A stretch of DNA of 47,803 nt from Chloroflexota bacterium (GTDB taxonomy: Bacteria; Chloroflexota; Anaerolineae; J036; Brachytrichaceae), in the NCBI GenBank assembly GCA_025354985.1, contig JANXLU010000014.1:1-47803 (forward strand). Reading direction: 5' to 3'. Below the pieces are notes generated by a model. That model was not told where the DNA came from and did no database searches. It worked only from the letters and a program-made list of their open reading frames with translations. The translations under genes and the position numbers were made by a program. Shown here piece after piece: positions 15,717 through 24,654 of the stretch (the stretch's first letter is position 1; each line of letters starts with the position of its first letter).

Positions 15717-16469
15717 TCATGCGGCGGCAGACGCTGCCAGGACGCCGGGACCGGCGGTCGATGGAGTGACCGCGGCACTGCTGAACCCTTTGACGATCAG
15801 CCAAACACCCATGAACACTTCCCATAACCCACCGGGAATTGACGAAACATCCCCCAGGCCAGACCCGAGGATTTCAGACAACATGCCAAGCAAAATAATG
15901 GCATAGCCAAACAGACCCCAGACTGCCAGCCAGCTCGGAACCAGCCTTGCCCGCAGCAACACGGCGCACAACAGCAGACCGGACACGCCAAGCGCGCACA
16001 TGCCAATGACATACGCGACGTGTTGGGCCGCACTGAGCAATGAACCCAGCATTTGAAGACTCTGCACGCTTTGGGCGTCCGCTTTCAAGAAGGCGCCCCC
16101 GAGTGGCACTTGCAACAGGATGAAGATAACCATGATGGCGATAAAAATGGCGTCCAATATTCTTGCGGCGAGGTAGCCCAGGGCGAGGCGCTCACTGGTC
16201 CGTTTCAAAATTGGGAACATCACCACGCCATGGGCGGCATCACCGGCAACTGCCAGCAACCAGAGCACGGCGCCAATTGCCACCGGAATGCTTTTGGCGG
16301 AAATTTTTGCCAGGTAATCCGGGGCGCCAACCGCGGACAGAACGAGAACGTTGCCGCCAATGCCCACCACGAAGCCGGCGAGATACAAAAGCCCAACCAC
16401 CAGTGCGATCATTTTGTAGTGACTTGTTTTTGCGATATTCATTGATGTATTTTCGTCAATTGATTCCAT
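15717..16469 (-). CDS. DUF4386 family membrane protein (paralogue)
   Basis: A 250-residue six-helix membrane protein of the same family as the downstream gene but diverged. It has an N-terminal HYKMIALVVGLLYLAGFVVGIGGNV helix, PDYLAKISAKSI, a central YLAARILDAIFIAIMVIFILL helix and a C-terminal GGLWEVFMGVWLIVKGF helix. An Ala/Ser/Thr tail ends the protein. The start could be 16469 or the Met at 16442; neither has a Shine-Dalgarno. An inverted repeat at 16539-16556 lies upstream, between it and the large LAL regulator gene on the same strand, so it may be a target of that regulator. Confidence 0.78.
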   Translation of the reverse strand: MESIDENTSMNIAKTSHYKMIALVVGLLYLAGFVVGIGGNVLVLSAVGAPDYLAKISAKSIPVAIGAVLWLLAVAGDAAHGVVMFPILKRTSERLALGYLAARILDAIFIAIMVIFILLQVPLGGAFLKADAQSVQSLQMLGSLLSAAQHVAYVIGMCALGVSGLLLCAVLLRARLVPSWLAVWGLFGYAIILLGMLSEILGSGLGDVSSIPGGLWEVFMGVWLIVKGFSSAAVTPSTAGPGVLAASAAA

Positions 16470-16538
16470 TCAGGGTTTGACCGTATATCGGTATCGCGGT
16501 CGTTGGAGATACCCTACCAATGAACGTGGTGAGCTGTC

Positions 16539-16556
16539 ATCACCAAATGTGGTGAT
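16539..16556. promoter_or_regulatory. Candidate LuxR/LAL operator
   Basis: A perfect dyad ATCACCA-AATG-TGGTGAT. A further GGTGA half-site just to its left (16528-16532) makes three related half-sites in about 30 bp. It lies 3' of the LAL regulator stop and 5' of the DUF4386 genes. No T-tract follows on either strand, so it is a better operator than terminator. Confidence 0.4.
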
Positions 16557-16602
16557 TTGTGTGATTAGCGGTAAAGCGCGTGGCTTTTGCCCCGTGGGAC
16601 TG

Positions 16603-19365
16603 CTATAGCAGACCGCGGTCCGCCGCACACTGGCTGGCTGCGCGCCGGTTATTTACGCCGAGTTTGCTGTAGATATTTTTGGTGTGGGTTCGAAACGTGT
16701 TTAGTGACACATGCAGTTCACGGGCAATATCCGGGCCATTGAGCGCGGTGGCCAACAGCCGCAGCACTTCGCGCTCACGGTCACTGAGCGGCTCGTTGGA
16801 AACGTCAAGATTGGCGATCGGGGTCGTGGAAGGCGGGGTGTCCCCGCCTGCGCCAAACGCGTTCAAAATCCGACTGATGTAACCCGGGGCAATACCAATC
16901 TTTGCGGCCTCTTGCAGAAGCGCTGCCATGGCCGGGCCTTCATCCACGAAGAACCGCATGTATCCCTCGGGTTCGGCCAACACAAGTGCGCGGCGAAGCG
17001 AGGCAAGTGCCAACCGAGGTTCCGCGATCGCCATGAAGGCCAGGGCCTGCAACAAGAGGATCTCAATGACCGAACCCATGCGTCCGCCCTCTTCCGCCGC
17101 CCGGAGGAGTCGCTGCAGCAGTCCGACAGCCGCCTGGCGTGATTCTTCCAACCACATGCCAGGCTGGCCGGCCAACAGCAGCCGCGCCAACGTGACGTGC
17201 TCAAATTCGGTGGCATAGCTGAGCGAATCATCAACCGACAACCCACGCTCACGGACCCATTCCAGAACAGGATTCAAGCGACCCTGAACAATCCATGCCC
17301 GGGCTTTCAGGGCTGCAATGGGACGCACATCTGGAACCGGACCCCGAACAACCACACGTTCGGCCTGGTCCAGCAGCGCCAGTGTTCCAGCCATGTCACC
17401 GGTGGATCGCTTGATGCGCGCTTGCACCACGCACCAACGACCCGGCCAATTTGGCAAAGCGGCCTGAGCACCCAGCGTCTCGCTGGCGAGCAGGTGCATG
17501 GCGGCGGATTGCAGATCACCCTGCTCATGAAACAGTTCACCCAACCCCATGTGCAGGTCCGCCGTTCCCTGCAACGGAGGCTCCCCCTGAGCCCGCGCGA
17601 GCGCGAGCACCTGCTGGTAAATGGCAATGGCATCGTTTAAGCGCCCCTGCGTAATCCGGATATCCGCCAGCCCATAGGTGCCACTGATCGCAAACAGGAT
17701 ATTGCCGGCACGCCGAAAACTGTCCATGGCGTGTGCCAGCGTCCGATATGCATCGGACAGTTCACCGCCGGCCCAGTAAGCCAGACCCAGTAGGGCCGCT
17801 GCCGGTCCACGCCCCACATAATCGTCGTTTGGGTAAAGGTCCAGAGCCCGCTTGGCGTAGGTGATTGTGCGCGGCACATTGCCAAGCGCAAGTGCATGAA
17901 ATGCGCGGGCAGTAGCCACAGACGCAGGTAGCGCGCTAAATTCCGACATATCGGCGACGACCATATGCACCAATTCGTTTGCCGGAGTCTCCTGCGCATC
18001 GGTAACGGGGTATATCCATTTTTCCGCATCGCGCAGGCGGGCGTCCGCCTCCTCCATTTCGCCGGAGTTCAGCAATTCCCAGGCGTAGCCAACGCTTAGC
18101 ACGGGCCGGGACCGGACAATGACATCGGGCAGCGCCCTCATCCAACCCAGCGTCAGTGCCGACCGAAACTGACTGCGATGCATGGCCGGCCACTCCCGTT
18201 CGACCAGGTTGGCCATGCGCTCAAAATCACCGGCTGCCAACGCGTGTCGGATGGCTTCGGCAGGCGAATCGTGTTCCTCGAACCAAATGCTGGCCCGGAC
18301 ATGACATTCGGCCACGCTCAATCCGTCATCAGCGATGGTCCCCGCGGCGCCCTGTTGCAATTGCTGTCGCAACAGCTCGGCGAACAAATGATGATAGCGA
18401 TACCACTTCCGCTCGTCATCCAAGGGGACGATGAACAGATTGGCTCGTTCGATTTGAGTAAGCGTCTCCTGTCCGCCACCCTCCGGGATGCGCATAACGG
18501 CTTCGCATAACGGACCGCACAGCCGATCTAATATCGATGTGCGCAGCAGGAACCGCTGCATGTGTGCAGGCTGTCGGTGCAAAACTTCCTCAACCAGATA
18601 GTCCAACACAAAGAGATGCGTGCCGGTGAAGAACTTGATAAAAGAGTCGGCATTCGTGCGTCCCTGGATTGACAGCCCGGCCAACTGTAAACCTGCAATC
18701 CAGCCTTCCGTGCGGGTTTCAAGCGCGGTGACTTGGGCGGCGGAGAGTTTTAGACCCATCACCCGATTGAGAAAATCGGTGGTTTCGTCGGGTGTAAAGC
18801 GCAGATCGACGCCACTCAGTTTGGTAAGTTGGTCGCGCACACGAAGTCGGGCCAATGGAAACTGCGGGTCCCGCCGGCTCGCCATCACAAGGTGCACCCG
18901 CGATGGAAGGTGCTCGATCATGAAGGCCATGACCTCTTCGACCGGTTTGGAGTCAATCACATGGTAATCGTCCAAAACCAGGGTGACGTCGTGCTCCAGC
19001 ATGGCAAGGTCGTTGAGAAGCGCCGTCATGAGCGGCTCCAGTTGGGGTGGCTGGGGAGATTGAAGCGCAAGCACCGTCCGTTCGCCCACGGTTGCCGATA
19101 CGGTCTGAAACGCCGCAATCACATAGCTGAGAAAACGGGTGAGGTCGTTATCCGCTTCTTCCAGCGACAACCACGCCGTCTGACGCCCGCCAAGAGCGAT
19201 CCACTCGCTAATCAGGCTCGTTTTGCCGCACCCGGCGGCGGCCGATACAAGCGTCAGCTTGCGGTGTGCACCGTCGTTCAGCCGCGCAATCAGACGCTCA
19301 CGGGGCACCCTGTTTGCCCGCACGGGCGGGGCATACAGCTTGGTGGCCAGGATCGGCAGTGACAT
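16603..19365 (-). CDS. MalT-type LAL transcriptional regulator (LuxR family)
   Basis: A 920-residue ATP-dependent LuxR regulator. The N-terminus LATKLYAPPVRANRVPRERL leads into a STAND NTPase with Walker A AAAGCGKTSL (about 44-53) and Walker B DVTLVLDDYH. The centre is a helical, TPR-like effector-binding region. The C-terminus is a LuxR HTH (LSDREREVLRLLATALNGPDIARELHVSLNTFRTHTKNIYSKLGVNNR). Such proteins bind ATP and an inducer, then activate transcription as oligomers. The start at 19365 is chosen because a perfect TATAAT ends 6 nt upstream; the frame is open to 19509, but there it overlaps the MDR gene. Confidence 0.92.
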   Translation of the reverse strand: MSLPILATKLYAPPVRANRVPRERLIARLNDGAHRKLTLVSAAAGCGKTSLISEWIALGGRQTAWLSLEEADNDLTRFLSYVIAAFQTVSATVGERTVLALQSPQPPQLEPLMTALLNDLAMLEHDVTLVLDDYHVIDSKPVEEVMAFMIEHLPSRVHLVMASRRDPQFPLARLRVRDQLTKLSGVDLRFTPDETTDFLNRVMGLKLSAAQVTALETRTEGWIAGLQLAGLSIQGRTNADSFIKFFTGTHLFVLDYLVEEVLHRQPAHMQRFLLRTSILDRLCGPLCEAVMRIPEGGGQETLTQIERANLFIVPLDDERKWYRYHHLFAELLRQQLQQGAAGTIADDGLSVAECHVRASIWFEEHDSPAEAIRHALAAGDFERMANLVEREWPAMHRSQFRSALTLGWMRALPDVIVRSRPVLSVGYAWELLNSGEMEEADARLRDAEKWIYPVTDAQETPANELVHMVVADMSEFSALPASVATARAFHALALGNVPRTITYAKRALDLYPNDDYVGRGPAAALLGLAYWAGGELSDAYRTLAHAMDSFRRAGNILFAISGTYGLADIRITQGRLNDAIAIYQQVLALARAQGEPPLQGTADLHMGLGELFHEQGDLQSAAMHLLASETLGAQAALPNWPGRWCVVQARIKRSTGDMAGTLALLDQAERVVVRGPVPDVRPIAALKARAWIVQGRLNPVLEWVRERGLSVDDSLSYATEFEHVTLARLLLAGQPGMWLEESRQAAVGLLQRLLRAAEEGGRMGSVIEILLLQALAFMAIAEPRLALASLRRALVLAEPEGYMRFFVDEGPAMAALLQEAAKIGIAPGYISRILNAFGAGGDTPPSTTPIANLDVSNEPLSDREREVLRLLATALNGPDIARELHVSLNTFRTHTKNIYSKLGVNNRRAASQCAADRGLL

Positions 19366-19371
19366 TGACGC

Positions 19372-19399
19372 ATTATAGATTTCGCTGGTGGAACGACAA
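19372..19399 (-). promoter_or_regulatory. LAL regulator promoter (leaderless)
   Basis: On the minus strand: TTGTCG (19399-19394), a 16-nt spacer, TATAAT (19377-19372), then 6 nt and the ATG at 19365. The predicted transcript begins at the start codon. It lies in the tail of the upstream MDR gene, so the regulator has its own promoter even if there is read-through. Confidence 0.65.
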
Positions 19400-19405
19400 C
19401 CGACC

Positions 19406-20371
19406 TCACCCCACCCGTAGTGCAAGTTTCCCGAGAAAGTGTGTGGACAATGCACGGTGCGCATCGGCAGCCCGCGCCAGCGGATACGAACCTGCAACGT
19501 GGACCTCAAACGGGCCGGCGTCTATCAGTTGGTGTAGCTTGGCGGTGGCAGCCGGGTCGCGCCGGGCGTCGTAGTTCACCAGGTGCAAACCAGACCGGGC
19601 AACGGGCTTGGGCGTTACACCGTTGGGATATGCAACCCGACCTCCATCTCTCACTGCGTCCAATGCCCGGTTTGCCACATCGCCGCCGGCGGTGAGGAGG
19701 GCGGCATCCAGACCATCAGGCGCAAACGCGCGCGCCGCGGCGAAAACGTCATTGGTGCGGCCATTGATCGCGGCGTCCGCGCCCAGGCGTTGCACCAGCG
19801 CCACGCCATCCACACCCGAGGCCACCGCCAACACACGCGCACCCATGCGCTTGGCAAGGATCACGGCCAGGTGGCCGATCCCTCCGCTTGCGCCAAAGAT
19901 CATGACTGTCTCGCCGGCCATTAGGCCAAGCGTGTCATCCAGCCCTGCGAGGGCGGTCAATGCGTCCCATGGCATCACGCTGGCCTGTTCCATGCTTAAC
20001 CCGGCAGGGATAGACCCAACGTGATCGGCATGCACCACGGCAAGCTCGGCATAAAACCCGCCGCGGAGCTTGGGGATGGACGCGGCATAGACGCGATCAC
20101 CCAACTTGAAGCGGCTGACCTGTGTGCCGACCGCGGCGACGGTGCCCGCGCCATCCCAACCAAGCACATATGGGAACACCGGCTCGGTGCCAAACATCCA
20201 GGCGTATTTTCCTTCCCGCTCCTCGGCGTCCCACACGCCAACACCCGCGGATTCGACCCTGATCAGCACATCCTCCGGTCCAACCTTCGGCACGGGCACG
20301 GTGTGCAGCGCGATGGCCTCGACGCCGCCGAACCGGTCAAGGGCAGCGGCCTGCATCGTAGTTTGAATCAT
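19406..20371 (-). CDS. Quinone-oxidoreductase-like MDR protein
   Basis: A 321-residue NADPH-dependent medium-chain reductase of the zinc-free quinone oxidoreductase (QOR) type. The GroES-like half has FGGVEAIAL and the LGWDGAGTVAAVGTQVSRFKLGDRVYA signature. The cofactor domain has MIFGASGGIGHLAVILAK. The C-terminus FLGKLALRV is typical. No zinc-ligand set is seen. Of three possible starts (20389, 20371, 20356) I prefer 20371: GATAAT ends 7 nt upstream (20384-20379), fitting the leaderless pattern of this window. Substrates of such enzymes are quinones, enones or aldehydes; none is specified here. Confidence 0.87.
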   Translation of the reverse strand: MIQTTMQAAALDRFGGVEAIALHTVPVPKVGPEDVLIRVESAGVGVWDAEEREGKYAWMFGTEPVFPYVLGWDGAGTVAAVGTQVSRFKLGDRVYAASIPKLRGGFYAELAVVHADHVGSIPAGLSMEQASVMPWDALTALAGLDDTLGLMAGETVMIFGASGGIGHLAVILAKRMGARVLAVASGVDGVALVQRLGADAAINGRTNDVFAAARAFAPDGLDAALLTAGGDVANRALDAVRDGGRVAYPNGVTPKPVARSGLHLVNYDARRDPAATAKLHQLIDAGPFEVHVAGSYPLARAADAHRALSTHFLGKLALRVG

Positions 20372-20492
20372 GCCTTCGATTATCGACATGTTTTGCGCAA
20401 CCGTTAGTCATCCTTGGTTTCACAGAAGAGCGTTCGCAGAACGCAACAACAGTGCGTGGCAGAAAAAGGCGTCCATCAACCGCCCCACCCGC

Positions 20493-21293
20493 TCAGTTGC
20501 CGGTGCTTTGATACCGGGCCAGACCAGCATTCCAAATCCGGCTCATCAAAAACGCAAACAAGACGCCAACCAGCGGTGACAGCAGCGCAAGCGTGACCGA
20601 GCCATCAGGTTTACCCAGCAGCATGGCCAGCGGATAAAAGCTGACAAAAGCAAAAGGGAGGGCAGTGCTGAGCGCAACTTGTATTGTCCGGTGATAGAGC
20701 CCCAACGGATATTGGGCAAACTCGGCCGTCTGTTCGACAAACCATTGCAACTGCCCGGCGTCCCGGCTCCAAAACACCAATGCATGCATGCCCACATCTA
20801 GCGAGACTGCAAGCAGCGTGCCACCCGCAATGGCCACCAACAAATACAGCCATTGTGCCGGACCCCAGCCAAGGCCCTGTTCGGCATAGCCCGAGCCAAA
20901 CGCGAGCAAAGCCACCACCAGGGTGCCCAGCCCCTCAATGCTCATGGTTAGCGTCAGCGTTTGGAACACCGGTGAAAGCGGTCGCGTGAGGAACTGATCC
21001 AACTGTCCGCGCCGAATATAGTTGCGCAGCTGCCAGGCGCCGTTGCAGAACAATTGCAACACGCCACGCGGTGCAATGGCAAGGGCATACAGCATCATCA
21101 CCTCCGGGCGGGTCCACCCGGCGAGCACGGTCACGCGCGAGAACAGCGCAAATACGATCACAATGCCCACGACATTTCGCAGCGCCAGGCCCAGAATCTT
21201 GAGCCAGAAGTCGCCGCGGTAGGTCACATTGGCGCGGTTGTGCATATACAGCATCCGCCGAAACAATCGAAGGTGAAACAACAACCGCGTCAT
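20493..21293 (-). CDS. ABC-2 type transporter permease
   Basis: A 266-residue membrane protein with six helices, of the ABC-2 exporter family (COG3694-like). After the amphipathic RLLFHLRLFRRMLYMHNRANVTYRGDFW segment come the helices; the loop NGAWQLRNYIRRGQLDQFLTRPLSPVFQ carries the conserved basic, ATPase-facing motif of this family. It is third in a tight operon, with a 3-nt gap from the partner permease. The exported substrate is unknown; relatives are annotated as multidrug or viologen exporters. Confidence 0.85.
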   Translation of the reverse strand: MTRLLFHLRLFRRMLYMHNRANVTYRGDFWLKILGLALRNVVGIVIVFALFSRVTVLAGWTRPEVMMLYALAIAPRGVLQLFCNGAWQLRNYIRRGQLDQFLTRPLSPVFQTLTLTMSIEGLGTLVVALLAFGSGYAEQGLGWGPAQWLYLLVAIAGGTLLAVSLDVGMHALVFWSRDAGQLQWFVEQTAEFAQYPLGLYHRTIQVALSTALPFAFVSFYPLAMLLGKPDGSVTLALLSPLVGVLFAFLMSRIWNAGLARYQSTGN

Positions 21294-21296
21294 GGT

Positions 21297-22115
21297 TTAG
21301 CCACCTTGTATTTCCAACCTTCGCATGGCTCGGGCGTAAAGCCAGCGAGAAAAAGCGCCCAAACCGATGATCCAGGCCACCTGCACGCCAATCAAACCCA
21401 GTGCACCACCTTGTTGGTCGTGACCCAGATAAATCAGCAACGGCGTGGAAACCGTGGCCTGAAATGGCGACGCCCAGGCCACGGTTTGCAGCCAACCGGG
21501 GAACAAGCTGATTGGAATGACTGTGCCAGCCAGGATGCGCCCGGCATACCAAAGCACCCAGGACAGCCCCTGATTGTTCGTGAGCCAGCACGTGGACAGC
21601 CCCATCAGATAGCTGATGAGGAAATTCACCCCGTAGCCAAGCACGCACGCCAAAATAAACAGACCGGCCGCCGCCGGCGACGCCGGCGCCTGCAGGTGCA
21701 AAAATATGATGCTGGAGCCAAACAGGATCACGGTTCCGATCGTGCCATTGACAAGTGAGCCGCCAATCGCCTGGGAAAACTTTGAAAGCATGTAGTCCGC
21801 CGGGCGGGTGAGGTCGGTGACGATGTTGCCATTTTGAACCGCGTCAGCGACGATCCAGGAAACATCCGACTGCATAAACCAGTTGACGGCGTGTGCCAGG
21901 ATCAAATAGGTTTTCATGGCCTGCCAGTCAAACTGCGCCACAGGCGCCCCATCCTGTGCAAACAGGCTATACCAAACATACACAACGATCAGTACTGACC
22001 ATCCGTTAATCACCCAACTTATCGCGGCCGAGGTTCGATAAGCGAGCGCGTCGCTCAAGCCCATGCTGAACAGCGCGACATATTTCGGTCGGCGCGCAAT
22101 GCCGGCGGTTGTCAT
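21297..22115 (-). CDS. ABC-2 type transporter permease
   Basis: A 272-residue six-helix permease of the COG4587-like ABC-2 family, partner of the downstream permease. The region VADAVQNGNIVTDLTRPADYMLSKF corresponds to the same ATPase-facing motif (LTRP). It overlaps the ATPase gene by 4 nt (ATGA), so the two subunits are translationally coupled. Two non-identical permeases plus one ATPase is the standard architecture of this exporter subfamily. Confidence 0.87.
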   Translation of the reverse strand: MTTAGIARRPKYVALFSMGLSDALAYRTSAAISWVINGWSVLIVVYVWYSLFAQDGAPVAQFDWQAMKTYLILAHAVNWFMQSDVSWIVADAVQNGNIVTDLTRPADYMLSKFSQAIGGSLVNGTIGTVILFGSSIIFLHLQAPASPAAAGLFILACVLGYGVNFLISYLMGLSTCWLTNNQGLSWVLWYAGRILAGTVIPISLFPGWLQTVAWASPFQATVSTPLLIYLGHDQQGGALGLIGVQVAWIIGLGAFSRWLYARAMRRLEIQGG

Positions 22116-23164
22116 GTGACGGGCTCCGCCACGCCGAGCTTGAGCGTGCCATCATATAGTTGGCGGATGATGCTTTCGATGCCGGGCTCCTCGATTTTCA
22201 AGTCTTCAACCGGCAGCTCGGCCATCACCTTTGCGACAACCGCTGCGGATGAACTATGCGACGGGTCAAATGTCACCACGGTGTCGTAACCGGTGACGGT
22301 GATCACGGGTGGCGGTGCGACTTCAGACAGTGCAATTTGCACGCGCGCCGCGGCATCCGGAACCATTTCCCGCAGCCGAAACGTCACCACCCGACTGCGA
22401 TCAAACTGGCGCTTGACCGCCAGCAGTGAACCATCAAACACGATGGCGCCCTTATCCATCAGGATGATGCGCTGGCAAATCGTTTCGATGTCCTGCAAAT
22501 CATGTGAGGTCAACACCACGGTTACGCCGCGCTCCCGATTCATGGCCGAAATAAACTGGCGAATTCTGGCTTTTACCGCCACATCAAGCCCGATGGTCGG
22601 CTCGTCCAGAAACAGGATGCGCGGAGAATGTAGCAGCGAGGCGGCAATGTCACAGCGCATACGCTGGCCGAGCGACAGCGATCGTGAGGCCTGCCCCAGC
22701 AGCGGACCCAATTCAAGCAGTTCAGTGCACGTCTTCAGAGTCTGGTCGTATCGGTCGGGCGGAATTTCATATATATCGCCCAGCAGCCTTAGTGACTCGG
22801 CTACGGGCAGGTCCCACCACAGTTGTGACCGTTGACCAAACACTACGCCGATCTTACGGGAATTGGTTATGCGCTCTTTGTGCGGGTCCAGTCCCTCGAT
22901 GCGCACGCTTCCGCTCGTAGGCATGGTGATCCCGACCATCAACTTTACGGTCGTGCTCTTGCCCGCGCCATTTGGGCCGACGCACGCCACGGCCTCGCCG
23001 CTAGCAATGTCAAACGTCACCTGGTCAAGCGCGCGTTTGTCCTCATAAACCGGCGCAAACAAGTGCTGTATGGCACCCGTGACTCCGGAACCCCGTTTGG
23101 GCACCCGAAAGGTTTTGGTTAGTGCGCGCGCTTCGATCTGGGCCTGGGAAATACAACACCTCAC
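22112..23164 (-). CDS. ABC-2 exporter ATP-binding protein
   Basis: A 350-residue ATPase of the COG4586 type. Walker A is GPNGAGKSTT (about 68-77), followed by the QRSQLWWDLPVAESL region that marks this subfamily, signature LSLGQRMR in place of LSGGQ, Walker B ILFLDEPTIGLD and H-loop LTSHD. A C-terminal domain follows. It starts with GTG at 23164; a TATAAT at 23195-23190 would give a leader of about 19 nt. It heads a three-gene exporter operon. Confidence 0.9.
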   Translation of the reverse strand: MRCCISQAQIEARALTKTFRVPKRGSGVTGAIQHLFAPVYEDKRALDQVTFDIASGEAVACVGPNGAGKSTTVKLMVGITMPTSGSVRIEGLDPHKERITNSRKIGVVFGQRSQLWWDLPVAESLRLLGDIYEIPPDRYDQTLKTCTELLELGPLLGQASRSLSLGQRMRCDIAASLLHSPRILFLDEPTIGLDVAVKARIRQFISAMNRERGVTVVLTSHDLQDIETICQRIILMDKGAIVFDGSLLAVKRQFDRSRVVTFRLREMVPDAAARVQIALSEVAPPPVITVTGYDTVVTFDPSHSSSAAVVAKVMAELPVEDLKIEEPGIESIIRQLYDGTLKLGVAEPVT

Positions 23165-23189
23165 TAGACAGCACAGCTGGTAGTGAAAA

Positions 23190-23195
23190 ATTATA
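23190..23195 (-). promoter_or_regulatory. -10 box of the ABC-2 exporter operon
   Basis: A perfect TATAAT on the minus strand, about 25 nt before the GTG start of the ATPase gene. No clear -35 is seen. Confidence 0.45.
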
Positions 23196-23310
23196 GTGCA
23201 ACGATCGCGCGAAAAGGAGGCATGGTCCGAATCGGAAAAATCCCGAGACTAACCCATGCCAACGACAGGCTGACACCAGCCCGGCCCCGCAATGGCGGAA
23301 AAACTCAAAC

Positions 23311-23337
23311 GGCCGGCGGCACGTTGTGCCGCCAGCC
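23311..23337 (-). terminator. Rho-independent terminator of the His-rich gene
   Basis: GGCGGCAC (23315-23322), loop GTT, GTGCCGCC (23326-23333), extended by GGC/GCC outside one mismatch. On the minus strand it is followed by a T-rich GTTTGAGTTTTT. It begins 26 nt after the His-rich stop codon. Confidence 0.8.
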
Positions 23338-23362
23338 GCCGAGCCCGGGTTCGTGATCCGTA

Positions 23363-23644
23363 TTACGCTGCGTGGCGATGGTGCGCCAGGTGATGGTGCG
23401 CATCGTGATTGGCATTCGCTCCATGAATGCCGTCTGTTGCGTCGTGCGTGTGGTCCGCCTCGCCACCGGCGTGATGATGCCGATGATGATGGTGGCCATG
23501 CGTGCCATGCTCATGCTTGTGGCTGTGATGCCCCTCGCCATGATGGACATAGGCCGGTGCGGCTGCGTCGGCCGGCACGGGCGGGTGCGTTGCAGGTGCG
23601 GGTGTCGCGGGTACTGGGGGAGTTGCGGGTGTTGGGTCTGCCAT
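23363..23644 (-). CDS. Small histidine-rich, probably metal-binding protein
   Basis: A 93-residue protein with 26 His (28%). Residues 1-30 are Pro/Ala/Thr-rich; from about 34 on it is a run of HH, HHHH and HHH clusters with Gly, Asp and Glu. It has no signal peptide, no Cys and no recognised fold. Composition recalls Ni/Zn-storing His-rich proteins, but homology is not claimed. The gene has a full transcription unit of its own: a near-consensus promoter exactly 6 nt before the ATG and a strong terminator 26 nt after the stop. That argues it is real despite its low complexity. It lies downstream of an importer lacking ATPases. Metal binding is inferred from composition only. Confidence 0.7.
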   Translation of the reverse strand: MADPTPATPPVPATPAPATHPPVPADAAAPAYVHHGEGHHSHKHEHGTHGHHHHRHHHAGGEADHTHDATDGIHGANANHDAHHHLAHHRHAA

Positions 23645-23650
23645 GCGACC

Positions 23651-23679
23651 AGTATAAGGCCGGTATGCGCCCCTGTCAT
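23651..23679 (-). promoter_or_regulatory. His-rich gene promoter (leaderless)
   Basis: On the minus strand: ATGACA (23679-23674), a 17-nt spacer, TATACT (23656-23651), then 6 nt and ATG at 23644. Five of six bases match at each hexamer, with ideal spacing. The transcript should begin at the ATG. Confidence 0.75.
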
Positions 23680-23805
23680 GTTACTTGAATCACAGCGGCA
23701 CCGTTACTTCAGGCACAGAAGGCGCACGCCACTTCTGTCAATCTTTTTTGCGGCCGCGATTCTGCCTGCTGTCGCAACGGCAGGTTGTGGGCATGGCGTG
23801 GCCGG

Positions 23806-24651
23806 TCACCGCCGACCACGGAGCTGCGGGTCAAGCGTGTCGCGCAGGCCATCACCAATGAGGTTGAATGCCGCGACCACCAGCAGGATGGCGATGCCCG
23901 GGTAGAGCGGAAGCCACAGATGGGTGACCAAAAACTGGCGCCCTTCACTCACCATGACGCCCCACTCGGGCGTCGGGGGCGCCGCGCCAAAACCGATAAA
24001 GCTCAGGCCGGCGGCGGCGAGGATGGCACCACCCATGTCCAGGCTGGCGTTTACAAGAATCGGCCCAAGCGAATTTGGCAGCAGGTGCTTGAAGATAATT
24101 CGTCCGGTGGGCGCGCCCAGGCTGCGCGCCGCAGTCACGTATTCGCGCTCGCGCAGGGAGAGCACCTGCCCGCGCACCAGCCGGGCATATACCGGCCATG
24201 TAACCACCGCAATCGCGATCATGGTGTTTAGCAGGCTGCGCCCAAGCGCGGCGGCAATCGCCATTGCAAGGATCAGGGATGGAAAGGCGAAGAACACATC
24301 GGTGACGCGCATCAGTGCTTCCTCAACCAGCCCGCCGGCATAACCCGCCAGCACGCCGATGAGCGAGCCGAACACACCCGCTGTGACCACCACAAACACC
24401 CCCACAAACAGCGAGATACGCGCGCCGAACACCAACCGGCTAAACAAATCGCGACCAAGCGAATCGCTGCCGAGCCAAAACTCGGGCGAGGGCGGCCGCA
24501 GGCGCTTGCTCAGCTCGTCGGCCAGAGGATCGTAGGGCGCGATCACCGGCGCAAGCAATGCGCACAAGGCAAACGCACCCAGCACGGCAAGCCCGATCAC
24601 TGTGAGTGGGTTGCGTAAAAAATAGGGAGTGCTGTTGCGCCTTGAAACCAT
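23806..24651 (-). CDS. Peptide-type ABC transporter permease (DppC)
   Basis: A 281-residue permease with the DppC layout: an N-terminal helix (FLRNPLTVIGLAVLGAF), the WLGSDSLGRDLFSRLVFGARISL signature, and the coupling loop YVTAARSLGAPTGRIIFKHLLPN. It lies 3 nt after the DppB gene and ends the binding-protein/DppB/DppC transcription unit. No ATPase genes follow. The complex must borrow ATPases, perhaps those encoded at 3249-5278 or others outside the window. Confidence 0.93.
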   Translation of the reverse strand: MVSRRNSTPYFLRNPLTVIGLAVLGAFALCALLAPVIAPYDPLADELSKRLRPPSPEFWLGSDSLGRDLFSRLVFGARISLFVGVFVVVTAGVFGSLIGVLAGYAGGLVEEALMRVTDVFFAFPSLILAMAIAAALGRSLLNTMIAIAVVTWPVYARLVRGQVLSLREREYVTAARSLGAPTGRIIFKHLLPNSLGPILVNASLDMGGAILAAAGLSFIGFGAAPPTPEWGVMVSEGRQFLVTHLWLPLYPGIAILLVVAAFNLIGDGLRDTLDPQLRGRR

Positions 24652-24654
24652 GGC

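Noticed and set aside
23305-23679. Met/Thr/Ile-rich 124-residue minus-strand ORF overlapping the His-rich gene
   Set aside because: It runs in another frame of the same DNA, overruns the terminator at 23311-23337 and begins upstream of the promoter's -10; the His-rich frame starts exactly at the predicted transcript start.
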